Numbered from the stretch's first letter, positions 9,818 to 17,857 are shown. The stretch is 64,000 nt of DNA from Geomesophilobacter sediminis (GCF_016458275.1 NZ_JAEMHM010000028.1:1-64000); one strand, 5' to 3'. Numbers and translations are program-made. Notes: generated from the sequence alone by a model not told the origin.

Positions 9818-10438
9818 ATGAAAACTGACCGTAGGAAGAAGGGAGCTTTGCGTCTGGCGGGCTTCGCAATCATCTGGCTGGCCCCCTTTGCTCTGGTTGG
9901 CGCAGCGGTCCTTACCAAAACCGCTGGGCTGGCCTTCGCCGTCACCAAGGACGACAGCGCGTCCGCCGCCGCTTTTCTCAAGGCGGCGGCCGTCTTTTCC
10001 GATCCCCGCTGTGTGAACTGCCATCCGGCCGGAAACCGGCCGCTGGTCGGCGACCAAAGCCTGCCGCACCCGATGCACGTCGAGCGCGGTCCCCAGGGAT
10101 TGGGTAGAAACGGTTTGTGGTGCAGCACCTGCCACCAGGAGAAGAACCTGCACGATCCGCATACCCCGCCCGGGGCCCCGGAATGGATGCTTCCCCCCGC
10201 CGACATGCCGATGGTCTTCGAAAAGCGAACCCCGCGCCAGCTATGCGAGCAGTTCAAGGACCCGGCACGTAACGGTTCCCGGACCCCCACGGAGATCGCC
10301 GAGCACGTCCGGGAGGCTCCCACGGTGCTGTGGGGATGGCATCCGGGCGAGGGGAGGCGGGCGGTGCCGATGCCTCACGACGAGTTCGTGCGGCTGATGA
10401 CCGAATGGGCGGAGAAAGGCGCCGCCTGTCCCGAATAA
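9818..10438 (+). CDS. Membrane-anchored dihaem cytochrome c, partner of the molybdenum hydroxylase
   Basis: This 206-residue protein has an N-terminal hydrophobic segment (about residues 11-40) that should anchor it to the inner membrane or serve as an export signal. Two haem c motifs follow, CVNCH near residue 66 and CSTCH near residue 103, with His and Met residues available as distal ligands. It lies 133 bases downstream of the large hydroxylase subunit on the same strand. Its likely role is to take electrons from the [2Fe-2S] subunit and pass them on to the quinone pool or periplasmic cytochromes; this comes from context. ATG 9818 follows a GAGGGAG site; an in-frame GTG at 9791 lies in the repeat block and is less likely. 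Confidence 0.8.
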   Translation: MKTDRRKKGALRLAGFAIIWLAPFALVGAAVLTKTAGLAFAVTKDDSASAAAFLKAAAVFSDPRCVNCHPAGNRPLVGDQSLPHPMHVERGPQGLGRNGLWCSTCHQEKNLHDPHTPPGAPEWMLPPADMPMVFEKRTPRQLCEQFKDPARNGSRTPTEIAEHVREAPTVLWGWHPGEGRRAVPMPHDEFVRLMTEWAEKGAACPE

Positions 10439-10468
10439 ACGAGGAGCTTCGGTGCCATTGGCAAACGT

Positions 10469-10494
10469 AGGGCGCAGCATGCTGCGCCCTTTTC
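10469..10494 (+). terminator. Terminator after the dihaem cytochrome gene
   Basis: AGGGCGCAGCATGCTGCGCCCT is a perfect palindrome followed by TTTTC. It lies 30 bases after the cytochrome stop codon and probably ends the hydroxylase operon. Confidence 0.75.
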
Positions 10495-10575
10495 GTCGGT
10501 GCTTTTTCCTTCCGAACCGCGGCGGAAATGCCGCTCTTACCGTTCGTGCAATTGTCGCATCCTTTCATTGTTCAT

Positions 10576-10605
10576 TTGATCTTTCACCCTGCTCCGTCCT
10601 ACAAT
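10576..10605 (+). promoter_or_regulatory. Sigma-70-type promoter for the papain-like peptidase
   Basis: TTGATC and TACAAT are separated by 18 bases, about 60 bases upstream of the peptidase start. The spacing and -10 match are good and the -35 match is moderate. Confidence 0.5.
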
Positions 10606-10665
10606 GAACGTAAGGTTAATTAAGATGTGGCAAGGATGAGGGAGGTCATCCGAAAGGGGGATCAC

Positions 10666-11430
10666 ATGGCAATGAAGATCAAACGTTACGGATGGGTCCA
10701 CGACCTGCCCGACCAGCGTGACCATCTCTACGCAGCCCCTCTGGAGATCCTGCGGGCGCTTCCGGAGCAGGTGGACCTGCGTGGGCAATGCCCGTCGGTC
10801 TACGACCAAGGGGATCTGGGGAGCTGCACCGCAAATGCGATCGCGGCTGCGGTCGAGTTCGAACGGAATCGGCAGGGATTGAGGGATTTCATGCCCTCGC
10901 GCCTTTTTATCTATTACAACGAACGGGCCCTGGAGGGGACGGTGGACTCCGACAGCGGCGCCCAGATCCGGGATGGCATCAAGACGGTGGCATCGTTTGG
11001 CGACTGCCCGGAGGAAGAGTGGCCCTACGACGTCTCCAAGTTCGCCGACAAGCCGACCAACGCCTGCTACCTCGACGCGGCCAAGGTCAAGGCGGTGCTG
11101 TACAGCAGCCTGGTGCAGAACCTGAACCAGATGAAGGGCTGCCTTGCTTCCGGCTTCCCGTTCGTCTTCGGCTTCACCGTCTATGAGAGCTTTGAAAGTT
11201 CCGAGGTCGCGAGTACCGGCGTCGCGCAGATGCCGGGTTCCGGGGAGCAGGTGATCGGCGGCCACGCCGTGGTGGCGGTCGGCTACGACGACAGCGAACA
11301 GCGGTTCATCGTCCGCAACTCCTGGAACACGAACTGGGGAATGAGGGGGTACTTTACGATGCCCTACGCCTACCTGACTGACCCGAAGCTCAGCTCCGAC
11401 TTCTGGACTATCCGGTTGATTACGGCCTGA
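10666..11430 (+). CDS. C1 (papain) family cysteine peptidase without signal peptide or propeptide
   Basis: This 254-residue protein has the full papain triad: Cys in QGDLGSCTANA near residue 55, His in IGGHAVVAVGYDD near 205, and Asn in VRNSWNTNWGMRGYF near 223. The oxyanion Gln is in YDQGDLGS. Nothing resembling a signal peptide or inhibitory propeptide precedes the catalytic domain, so it should be cytoplasmic and made active unless exported by another route. ATG 10666 was chosen over GTG 10627 because AAAGGGGG sits five bases upstream. The gene stands alone between a promoter-like site and a strong terminator. Its biological role is not evident. Confidence 0.85.
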   Translation: MAMKIKRYGWVHDLPDQRDHLYAAPLEILRALPEQVDLRGQCPSVYDQGDLGSCTANAIAAAVEFERNRQGLRDFMPSRLFIYYNERALEGTVDSDSGAQIRDGIKTVASFGDCPEEEWPYDVSKFADKPTNACYLDAAKVKAVLYSSLVQNLNQMKGCLASGFPFVFGFTVYESFESSEVASTGVAQMPGSGEQVIGGHAVVAVGYDDSEQRFIVRNSWNTNWGMRGYFTMPYAYLTDPKLSSDFWTIRLITA

Positions 11431-11497
11431 TGGGAAGGAAAGGTCGCTGACGCTGGGGGGCGGTTTCCCCCGAGGGTAGGGACTGGGTAGCAAAGAG

Positions 11498-11526
11498 GGA
11501 TCACCAAAATTGGTGGTCCTTTTTTT
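11498..11526 (+). terminator. Rho-independent terminator after the peptidase
   Basis: GGATCACCAA and TTGGTGGTCC form a 10-pair stem (one G-U pair) around a two-base centre and are followed by a run of seven T. Confidence 0.85.
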
Positions 11527-11567
11527 ATGGTAGGGGGGGGTAGCGCTGCCAGAGGGTGGTGCTTGTC

Positions 11568-11855
11568 CTAGCCCCAGAACTTGGAGATTACTTTGTCCAG
11601 GCCCTCGACGTCCTGGTGATGGACGTGGTGCACCATCATGTCGCCGTCTTGCTGCGGCATCTGATAGTTCGGAGCGGGAAGGGCCAGGGAGAGGTACAGG
11701 TAGGCAACGCAGGCGTAGAAAAGGACCAGGGCCGCCATGATCCATTGCGTCGTGGTCGGCTCGCTGGTCAGAAACCACCAGACGCCGGCGGCGACAATCC
11801 CGCAGGCTAGGACCGGTGCGGGGATGCGCTTGGATTTTTTGGTCTGCTCCATCAT
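11568..11855 (-). CDS. Small two-helix membrane protein with Met/His-rich tail
   Basis: I do not recognise this 95-residue protein. It has a basic start (TKKSKR), two hydrophobic helices at about residues 14-30 and 38-60, and a polar tail containing MPQQDGDMMVHHVHHQDV. The four His and the Met residues could bind a metal ion, which is inference only. Basic residues before the first helix suggest both termini face the cytoplasm. AAAGG lies upstream of the double ATG start, and codon use looks native. It stands alone, convergent with the peptidase gene and downstream of the Hsp20 operon on the same strand. Confidence 0.6.
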   Translation of the reverse strand: MMEQTKKSKRIPAPVLACGIVAAGVWWFLTSEPTTTQWIMAALVLFYACVAYLYLSLALPAPNYQMPQQDGDMMVHHVHHQDVEGLDKVISKFWG

Positions 11856-12002
11856 GCGGAACCTTTGACGACGTTGGAATGCGGGTTTAACGGACGGTGG
11901 GGCCGCCTCCCGGAGAAAGGCCCGGGACGTTTGGTGAGATTTCCCCGTTATGACGTATCGGCAGAAATCGGATTGGGTTTAGCTTCTTTTTTCCGGGGTT
12001 GA

Positions 12003-12031
12003 TCCGGAGGGGCTGCAGGCGCCCCTCCGGA
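12003..12031. other. Strong hairpin downstream of the Hsp20 pair
   Basis: TCCGGAGGGGC and GCCCCTCCGGA form a perfect 11-pair stem with a 7-base loop, 13 bases past the stop of the second hsp20 gene. In the direction of that gene no T run follows, so it may stabilise the 3' end rather than act as a classic terminator. Confidence 0.5.
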
Positions 12032-12044
12032 ACTCCTCGGTATC

Positions 12045-12443
12045 TCAGCTGGCGACGGAAATCTCGACCCGCCGCGGCTTGGCCGCCTCCCGCTTGGGAA
12101 GGTGCAGGGTAAGCAGGCCGTTGCGGAACTCCGCCTTCATCTGCCCCTGGTCGATCACTTCCGGGATCTGGAACTGGCGGTAGTACGGAGCCCATTCGAA
12201 TTCGCGGTAGAGCGGGCGCCCCGTGGTCTGAACGGAAACCGGGGCGTTGATGGTAAGGATTCCCTGGTCCACGTGGATCTCGATGTTGTCCTTGAGCGCC
12301 CCCGGCAGGTCCGCAGTCAGCAAGAGTTCCGATTCGTCTTCGATTATATTCACCGCCGGCCGCAGGAATTTTTCCGGGGCCCGGGTCTCTTCCCCGGTCT
12401 GCAGGCTTCTTTCTTCATTTTGAGCGGTAATGCCGTTTGCCAT
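12045..12443 (-). CDS. Hsp20 / alpha-crystallin small heat shock protein (second of pair)
   Basis: This 132-residue chaperone has an alpha-crystallin domain from about residue 30 to 125, with the diagnostic ADLPGALKDNIEIHVDQGIL and FRNGLLTLHLPK segments. Small heat shock proteins hold unfolding proteins in a refoldable state in the cytoplasm as oligomers. It lacks a clear C-terminal I-x-I anchor and ends in VEISVAS. AGGAGG lies ahead of the ATG. It follows the other hsp20 gene by 43 bases on the same strand, so the two are probably cotranscribed and may form mixed oligomers. Confidence 0.9.
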   Translation of the reverse strand: MANGITAQNEERSLQTGEETRAPEKFLRPAVNIIEDESELLLTADLPGALKDNIEIHVDQGILTINAPVSVQTTGRPLYREFEWAPYYRQFQIPEVIDQGQMKAEFRNGLLTLHLPKREAAKPRRVEISVAS

Positions 12444-12486
12444 GATTGGTTACCTCCTTGCTCCGGTTCTTTGACTACGCCAAAGG

Positions 12487-12936
12487 TCAGGAAATCTTCA
12501 CCTCGATTTTCTTCGGCTGGGCGTGCTCCGGTTTGGCCATCGAAATCCTCAGCACCCCATCCCTGAAGTCGGCCGAGGTCCGGGACGGATCTATTTCGGT
12601 CGGCAGGTCGATGGTACGGGAGAATTTGCCGAAGCCAAGCTCCTTGCGATGAACCAGTTCCCCCTGTCTCTCGCCGGGAGCCTTACGTTCTCCGGCGATG
12701 GTGACGGTGTCGCGCAAGAGGGAGACGTCGAGCTGGTTCGGGTCGACGCCGGGGACCAGCGCCTCGAGGTAGACCTGGCCTTCGTCCTCGCTCAGGTTGA
12801 TGAGGGGGAAGCGCCGCGCCGAAGTCGGAGACAGAAAAGTAGTCGCCAACGGACGGGCAAATCCCACGCCGCGGAAAGCTTCATCGATTTCCCTTCTCAG
12901 GCTTTCGAGTTCGTTGAAAAGTGACCAGCTTGCCAT
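12487..12936 (-). CDS. Hsp20 / alpha-crystallin small heat shock protein (first of pair)
   Basis: This 149-residue Hsp20 starts MASWSLFNELESLRREID, the amphipathic N-terminus typical of bacterial small heat shock proteins. An alpha-crystallin domain follows (EALVPGVDPNQLDVSLLRD; FRDGVLRISMAKPE), and the C-terminus KKIEVKIS contains an I-x-V-x-I-type anchoring motif. ATG 12936 is preceded by AGGAGG; an in-frame extension to 13059 runs through the promoter and repeat words and was rejected. A TTGACA promoter lies about 45 bases upstream. Gene order suggests expression with the second hsp20. Confidence 0.9.
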   Translation of the reverse strand: MASWSLFNELESLRREIDEAFRGVGFARPLATTFLSPTSARRFPLINLSEDEGQVYLEALVPGVDPNQLDVSLLRDTVTIAGERKAPGERQGELVHRKELGFGKFSRTIDLPTEIDPSRTSADFRDGVLRISMAKPEHAQPKKIEVKIS

Positions 12937-12979
12937 GTGAATTGCCTCCTTTCGTTTGGTGAGTACCGGGTACGTCGGT

Positions 12980-13007
12980 AAGATAATCATCCCTTTTGCG
13001 GTGTCAA
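12980..13007 (-). promoter_or_regulatory. Promoter of the hsp20 pair
   Basis: On the minus strand TTGACA and TATCTT are separated by 16 bases, about 43 bases upstream of the first hsp20 start. It looks like a sigma-70 promoter. I see no CIRCE element or clear sigma-32 site. Confidence 0.5.
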
Positions 13008-13013
13008 GGGGGG

Positions 13014-13134
13014 GATGAGCAATGGGTAATGAGCAATGAGCAAAGAGCAAAATCGTCAAGGTGGTACCGGCGGTCCGGTTGAATTGGTGGTCACTCCGAG
13101 AGCTTGCTCACTGCTCATTGCGCACCCTGATTGC
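13014..13134. repeat. Low-complexity AGCAATGAGCAA words
   Basis: Variants of AGCAATG, TAATGAGC and AGCAAAGAGC occur at 13017-13051 and, inverted, as CTGCTCATTGCGC at 13108-13120. The 292-base gap between the hsp20 promoter and the thioesterase holds these words and no convincing gene. The same words occur at 31347-31384 and 47577-47668. Confidence 0.55.
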
Positions 13135-13299
13135 TCTCCCCCTTTGCCAACAATGAAAAAGGCGCTATCCTTGGTACTCTTTTCTTTACCGGGAGAGACA
13201 AAGGGACAACGAGGTCCAGTATGCATCTTTGCGGTTGATGGCCCCTGTCAGATGAACAGCTGGTGATGAACAGAAAGATTGACTACTACGGAGCTCTCT

Positions 13300-14346
13300 A
13301 TGACACGACCCTCGGAAACTTCCTTCTATCACACGCTCCCATTTTCACGGGACTTGTCGCTGCGCCGCCGTTTCATGGTGGTGGACGAACCCCTGCTGGG
13401 GAACCTCCGGTTCGGCCTCCTGCTGGAGGTGCTCGACAAGGTGGCCGAAGAGTGTGCCCTCAATTACGTGAACCAGTTCCATCCGGAAGCACGGGTGGTC
13501 ACGGCGGCCATCGACAATATCATCGTCCGCCATGCCGCCGACGTCACCCGGGACATCGTCTGTGACGCTCGCATCAACCACGTCGGCCGCTCCTCGGTGG
13601 AGGTCGGCATCCGGGTCGAGCAGCCGGGAAACCCCGCCAATCACGTGGCTTCCTGCTACTTCTCCATGGTGGCCCGTTCCGGCATGGGGGACGACGCGGT
13701 GAGCATGGAGCTTCCCCCGCTCGAATACACCGAGGAGAAGGAGAAGTCCCGGTTCCGCAAGGCGGTGGCGCGCCGTGAGGAATACCGGCAGCAGCAGGCG
13801 CTTTTATCCGAGCCTCCCAGCCGCGATGAGTACGCGGTGCTCGCGACGCTCCACAAGGCGCAGGACCTCCCCGGGTTTCACGGGCTCCTGGCCGGACGCC
13901 TGGGGACCGACTCGTGGGAACGGATGTACCCCGAGTTCGAGAACGTGCCCCAGAAGATCTTCGGCGGCTACCTGGTCCGGCGCGCCTACGAGCTCAGTTC
14001 GATCTGCTCGGAGCTCGTGGCTCCGGATCGTCCCATCATCGCCGCGGTGAACCGGATCAACTTCTTCCACCCGGTCCGGATGGGGGACAAGCTCCACTAC
14101 ACGGCGCGGGTGGTGTACACCAACGGCAGCTTCATCTGCGTGGAGGCAAACATCGAACGCATCAGCCGGGACCGGACCAGCAAGGCGCTGTCCAACTCCT
14201 GCCTGTTCACCTTCGTCAACGTGGACCGGAATCTGGTGCACCAGTCGGTTCCGGCGGTATTCCCGACGACCTACGGGGAGGACGCCGGATACCTGGCGGC
14301 GCACCGGAGCCTGCAGACGCTGCTTGAGCACACCTCGATCATCTGA
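13300..14346 (+). CDS. Double-hotdog acyl-CoA thioesterase family protein
   Basis: This 348-residue protein has two consecutive hotdog domains, about residues 25-130 and 195-320. Each resembles acyl-CoA thioesterases of the ACOT9/BFIT type: the first carries GNLRFGLLLEVLDKVAEECAL, the second GGYLVRRAYELSSICS and NFFHPVRMGDKLHYTARVVY. Tandem hotdogs hydrolyse fatty acyl-CoA in the cytoplasm; chain-length preference cannot be told. ATG 13300 is preceded by GGAG six bases upstream, so I prefer it to the in-frame TTG at 13279. No neighbours suggest a pathway. Confidence 0.8.
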   Translation: MTRPSETSFYHTLPFSRDLSLRRRFMVVDEPLLGNLRFGLLLEVLDKVAEECALNYVNQFHPEARVVTAAIDNIIVRHAADVTRDIVCDARINHVGRSSVEVGIRVEQPGNPANHVASCYFSMVARSGMGDDAVSMELPPLEYTEEKEKSRFRKAVARREEYRQQQALLSEPPSRDEYAVLATLHKAQDLPGFHGLLAGRLGTDSWERMYPEFENVPQKIFGGYLVRRAYELSSICSELVAPDRPIIAAVNRINFFHPVRMGDKLHYTARVVYTNGSFICVEANIERISRDRTSKALSNSCLFTFVNVDRNLVHQSVPAVFPTTYGEDAGYLAAHRSLQTLLEHTSII

Positions 14347-14388
14347 AGCGGTTTGGAATGGAGGGATGAGGCGATCTTAGGGGGGCAG

Positions 14389-14559
14389 TTACGGCGTCTT
14401 GCTGAGCGAGATGAGAAATTCCATGACTCCGAGGAGGTTCACCAGCCGGCGGAAGAGACGATTCTTTTCTTGGGGGTCGCATGCGGTGGTCAGTTTTTCC
14501 CTGATCTGCTGATATTGTTCGTAAACGGCTTCGATACGGTTGAATTTGGCTTTGCCCAC
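14389..14559 (-). CDS. Small conserved-looking protein of 56 residues with GTG start
   Basis: A GTG at 14559 is preceded by AAGGAG nine bases upstream and opens a 56-residue frame beginning MGKAKFNRIEAVYEQYQQI, with LFRRLVNLLGVMEFLI in its second half. It is Lys/Arg/Glu-rich with helical spacing, suggesting a two-helix cytoplasmic protein. I do not recognise a family. The ribosome binding site and native codon use support a real gene. It is convergent with the thioesterase gene, 42 bases from its stop. Confidence 0.6.
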   Translation of the reverse strand: MGKAKFNRIEAVYEQYQQIREKLTTACDPQEKNRLFRRLVNLLGVMEFLISLSKTP

Positions 14560-14731
14560 GATGGTCTGCTCCTTGAGATTGTAAAGATTTGAAGAATGTA
14601 ATTAAACGTAGCAAATTTGTCAAGCGGCAGAAATGGGTCGTGCGCCCTACGCGGGAATCCGCCCGGCGCAGCTCCGGCGGGCCCAGCGCCAGCTCGGACC
14701 AAGTTTTCCTCGGCAACCGGTGGTTAAAAGG

Positions 14732-14760
14732 TTGCGCCGCAATTTTCTAAATGGTATAAA
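14732..14760 (+). promoter_or_regulatory. Candidate promoter for galE and long leader
   Basis: TTGCGC and TATAAA are 17 bases apart. This would give a leader of roughly 250 bases before galE (start 15022). The 462-base gap from 14560 to 15021 holds this site and GC-rich short inverted repeats; I find no gene or recognisable riboswitch in it. Confidence 0.4.
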
Positions 14761-15021
14761 CAGTGCCTTATGAAACGGACCGTCCGGTCGCCGCAACACC
14801 GCGATCAAGCTCCGGTTCTTGCCCCCCTTCCCGGACCGACCGCTTCACGTTCATGATGCCTTTACGGGTTTAGTCGGGCCGGCTAGACCCTTTTGTATTT
14901 CCGGCGCCCGTTTCGGGACGGCCGGGTCAGGTCCCGACACGGCTTGCGACGGGGCCCCAAGGACGGCCCTGCGGCTGTCGCGCGCCAGACCAATCCCATT
15001 GCTTCACATCGAGGAGACCCC

Positions 15022-16014
15022 ATGAGCACGATATTGGTTACCGGAGGTGCTGGATACATCGGCAGCCACGTGGTCCGGCAACTTTCCGAGGCAGGCCACA
15101 AGGTCGTGGTATTCGACAACCTTTCCACCGGCTCCCCCGATGCCTTGATCCATGGCGAGCAGCTCATCGTCGGCGACCTTGCCGACCGCGAGCGCATCAA
15201 TACCGTTCTTCGCGAGACCGGGGCCAAGTCGGTCCTGCACTTTGCGGCTGCCATCATTGCCCCCGAATCGGTTTCGTTGCCGCTGAAATACTACGGCAAC
15301 AACACCCGCAACACCCTGAACCTCCTTGAGGCCTGCGTTGCCAACGGCGTCGAGCGCTTCATCTTTTCCAGCACCGCGGCCGTCTACGGGATCCCCGAAG
15401 GGGGCGAAGCTTCGGAGACCAGCCCCACCGTTCCCATCAACCCGTACGGCGCTTCCAAGCTGATGAGCGAGGGGATGCTGCGTGACGCGGCGGCGGCCCA
15501 CGGCTTCAAGTACGTGGCGCTCCGTTATTTCAACGTCGCCGGCGCCGATCCGCAGGCACGCATGGGGCAGCGCACTCCGGACGCCACCCACCTGATCAAG
15601 GTTTCCTGCCAGGCGGCGCTGGGGATGCGCGACTGCGTTTCCATCTTCGGTACCGATTATCCGACCCCCGACGGTACCGGGGTCCGCGATTACATCCACA
15701 TCGAGGACCTCGCCGCGGCCCACCTCTACGCCCTTTCCTATCTGGAGCGGGGCGGGGAGTCGACGGTGATCAACGTCGGCTACGGGCGTGGCTCCAGTGT
15801 CCGCGAGGTGGTCGACGTCGTACAGAAGGTCAGCGGCGTTCAGTTCAAGGTGGTCGAGGGGCCCCGGCGTCCGGGGGATCCCGCGAACCTGGTGGCCCAG
15901 GCATCCCGGATCCGTTCCCTGCTCGGCTGGGCTCCCAAGTACGACGACCTCACCACCATCGTGGCCGACGCCTGGCGTTGGGAGAAAAAACTTTTCGAAG
16001 CGCAAAAGAAGTAG
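15022..16014 (+). CDS. galE: UDP-glucose 4-epimerase
   Basis: This 330-residue extended short-chain dehydrogenase starts with the NAD-binding motif TGGAGYIGSH. Catalytic Tyr and Lys are in NPYGASK, and the Ser/Thr pair is in FSSTAAVYG. It interconverts UDP-glucose and UDP-galactose in the cytoplasm, supplying galactose for lipopolysaccharide or exopolysaccharide. Length matches the family. ATG 15022 follows GAGGAG; the frame remains open upstream to 14893 but that stretch is GC-rich leader. It lies 10 bases ahead of yicC, so it may be cotranscribed with yicC-gmk. Confidence 0.93.
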   Translation: MSTILVTGGAGYIGSHVVRQLSEAGHKVVVFDNLSTGSPDALIHGEQLIVGDLADRERINTVLRETGAKSVLHFAAAIIAPESVSLPLKYYGNNTRNTLNLLEACVANGVERFIFSSTAAVYGIPEGGEASETSPTVPINPYGASKLMSEGMLRDAAAAHGFKYVALRYFNVAGADPQARMGQRTPDATHLIKVSCQAALGMRDCVSIFGTDYPTPDGTGVRDYIHIEDLAAAHLYALSYLERGGESTVINVGYGRGSSVREVVDVVQKVSGVQFKVVEGPRRPGDPANLVAQASRIRSLLGWAPKYDDLTTIVADAWRWEKKLFEAQKK

Positions 16015-16024
16015 CGGGGGAACC

Positions 16025-16903
16025 ATGTTAAAGAGCATGACCGGGTATGGCAAAGGGGAAGCGTCGTTCGGCGCGGGGCGGATCGTCGTCGAGCTGCGCT
16101 GCGTCAACCACCGCTACGGTGAAATTTCGGTGAAGCTCCCCCGGCAGTTCATGCCCTTCGAGAGCGACATCAAGAAGCGGGTCGCCGAAAGGCTTTCCCG
16201 CGGCAAGATCGATCTCTTCATCCAGGTGGAGGGGGGCGCATCCCAGGGGGTGCCGACCGCGAACCTCCCGCTGGCACGCGGCTACTTCAAGGCCTTCAGC
16301 AGCATCCGCGAGGCGCTCGGGATCGACGAGCCGGTGGGGCTCGAACTGGTGGTCTCCCAGCGCGACGTGATCACCATGGCTGCCGAGGTGGAGACGGTGA
16401 CCGACGAGGTCCCGCAGGAGCTCGTCTCGGCACTTGATGCCGCCCTCGCCGGTGCGGACCAGATGCGGATCTTCGAAGGCGAATCGCTTCTGGCCGACTT
16501 CCGGAAGCGGCGCGAGCAGCTCGAGGTCCTGATCACCCGGGTGGCGGAACGGGCTCCCGAGGTGGTTTCGGATTACGCGGTGAAGCTCAAGGAGCGGATC
16601 GCGGCCCTCATCGCCGACAGCGGGCTGCCTGAGGACCGGCTCGCCCTCGAGGTGGCGGTCCTGGCCGACAAGGGGGACATTACCGAGGAGCTGGTCCGGC
16701 TGGCGAGCCATTTGCGCCAGTTCGACGAGACGATCGGCCGCAGCGAGCCGGTGGGGCGCAAGCTCGACTTTTTGCTCCAGGAGATCAACCGCGAGGTCAA
16801 CACCATCGGCTCCAAGGCCAACGACGCGCAGATCGCGGCGCTGGTGGTCGAATTGAAAAGCGAGCTGGAAAAGATACGCGAACAGGTTCAGAACGTAGAG
16901 TAA
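16025..16903 (+). CDS. yicC: YicC family stress-induced protein / endoribonuclease
   Basis: This 292-residue protein begins MLKSMTGYGKGEA, the signature YicC N-terminus. It ends with the DUF1732 segment FLLQEINREVNTIGSKAND, conserved in the family. E. coli YicC has been reported as an endoribonuclease; the function here is inferred from family. GGGGGAA lies just ahead of the ATG. It sits 10 bases after galE and 18 before gmk; yicC-gmk-rpoZ is a widespread bacterial order. Confidence 0.9.
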   Translation: MLKSMTGYGKGEASFGAGRIVVELRCVNHRYGEISVKLPRQFMPFESDIKKRVAERLSRGKIDLFIQVEGGASQGVPTANLPLARGYFKAFSSIREALGIDEPVGLELVVSQRDVITMAAEVETVTDEVPQELVSALDAALAGADQMRIFEGESLLADFRKRREQLEVLITRVAERAPEVVSDYAVKLKERIAALIADSGLPEDRLALEVAVLADKGDITEELVRLASHLRQFDETIGRSEPVGRKLDFLLQEINREVNTIGSKANDAQIAALVVELKSELEKIREQVQNVE

Positions 16904-16921
16904 CCTGCCGAAAAGGTGACT

Positions 16922-17530
16922 ATGAAACGAGAAGGCGTGCTCTTTGTCATATCCGCTCCCTCCGGGGCGGGAAAGACCTCTCTGTGCAAGGAAATCATTG
17001 ACATAATTCCTAATCTCCGGCATTCTGTCAGCTACACGACCCGTACCCCCCGCCCGGGGGAGCTGCATGGCCGTGATTATTTTTTTGTGGACCAGGCGGA
17101 ATTCCAGCGGATGATCGAGGCCCAGGAGTTTGCCGAATGGGCCGAAGTACACGGCAACCTCTACGGTACTTCCCTCGCCACCCTCAACGAATGCCGCGCC
17201 AACGGCATCGACCTCATCCTCGACATCGACTGCCAGGGGGCGCAGCAGCTGAAGGGGCGCTACAACGGCGGCGTCTACATCTTCATTCTCCCCCCCAGCA
17301 TCGCGGAACTCAGACGGCGGCTCGACAACCGCTCCTCCGACTCCGAAGAGGTGATCGAACGGCGCATCCGGAATGCCGCCGGCGAGATCCGGGAAGCCCG
17401 CTGGTACGACTACATCATCGTCAACGACGTGTTCGCCGTGGCGGTGGAGCAGTTGAAGGCGGTCCTCACCGCCGAGCAGTGCCGCTCGTCGCGGGTGATT
17501 CAGGGACTGTCGGAAAATTTCGATTTGTAA
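16922..17530 (+). CDS. gmk: Guanylate kinase
   Basis: This 202-residue enzyme has the P-loop SAPSGAGKTSLC near residue 12, the GMP-binding block SVSYTTRTPRPGE, and DYFFVD and YGTS segments typical of the family. It phosphorylates GMP and dGMP to the diphosphates in nucleotide synthesis. I place the start at ATG 16922 with AAAAGGTG as the ribosome binding site; the in-frame GTG at 16916 lies inside that site. The next gene, rpoZ, is 120 bases downstream, past a patch of degenerate GTTCGAC repeats. Confidence 0.95.
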   Translation: MKREGVLFVISAPSGAGKTSLCKEIIDIIPNLRHSVSYTTRTPRPGELHGRDYFFVDQAEFQRMIEAQEFAEWAEVHGNLYGTSLATLNECRANGIDLILDIDCQGAQQLKGRYNGGVYIFILPPSIAELRRRLDNRSSDSEEVIERRIRNAAGEIREARWYDYIIVNDVFAVAVEQLKAVLTAEQCRSSRVIQGLSENFDL

Positions 17531-17534
17531 TACA

Positions 17535-17631
17535 CTAAACGTTCGACCTTTAATGTTCGACGTTAAACCCCTCAGTCAGTGCAGTTGTTTTTCAAAACCC
17601 GCTCGCACGTCGAACGCTAAACGTCGGACGG
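17535..17631. repeat. Degenerate GTTCGAC / GTCGAAC repeat patch
   Basis: ACGTTCGAC, TGTTCGACG, CGTCGAACG and CGTCGGACG lie between gmk and rpoZ. The outer copies are inverted and could pair. The unit resembles the perfect (GTTCGAC)6 array at 48832-48873. Confidence 0.6.
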
Positions 17632-17650
17632 ATTCCAAGGAGTTACGATA

Positions 17651-17857
17651 ATGGCCCGTGTAACCGTTGAAGATTGCCTCGAGAAGGTCGACAACCGCTT
17701 TCTCCTCGTGATGCTCGCTTCCAAGCGGGTGAAGCAGCTTTTCAAGGGGGCGAAGCCCCTCATCGACAACCGCGCCGGCAACAAGAACGTGGTCGTCTCG
17801 CTGCGCGAAATCGCCGCCGGCAAGATCGGCTGCGAGCTCGGCAAGAAAAACCGCTAG
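17651..17857 (+). CDS. rpoZ: RNA polymerase omega subunit
   Basis: This 68-residue protein starts [19 protein letters not shown], and its second half contains [19 protein letters not shown], matching omega. Omega helps assemble RNA polymerase and contributes to a ppGpp-binding site. AAGGAG lies eight bases ahead of the ATG. The gene for the bifunctional ppGpp enzyme follows after a terminator-like hairpin, the common gmk-rpoZ-spoT order. Confidence 0.95.
   Translation: MARVTVEDCLEKVDNRFLLVMLASKRVKQLFKGAKPLIDNRAGNKNVVVSLREIAAGKIGCELGKKNR

Noticed and set aside
11887-12195. 102-codon minus-strand frame at the end of the Hsp20 pair
   Set aside because: It overlaps the hsp20 coding sequence in another frame and lacks any recognisable feature.
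14490-14702. 70-codon minus-strand frame near the small 56-codon gene
   Set aside because: It overlaps the better-supported GTG-started gene in another frame and has no ribosome binding site.
14761-15021. Riboswitch or small gene in the long galE leader
   Set aside because: Only GC-rich short inverted repeats are visible; no known aptamer core or supported open frame.
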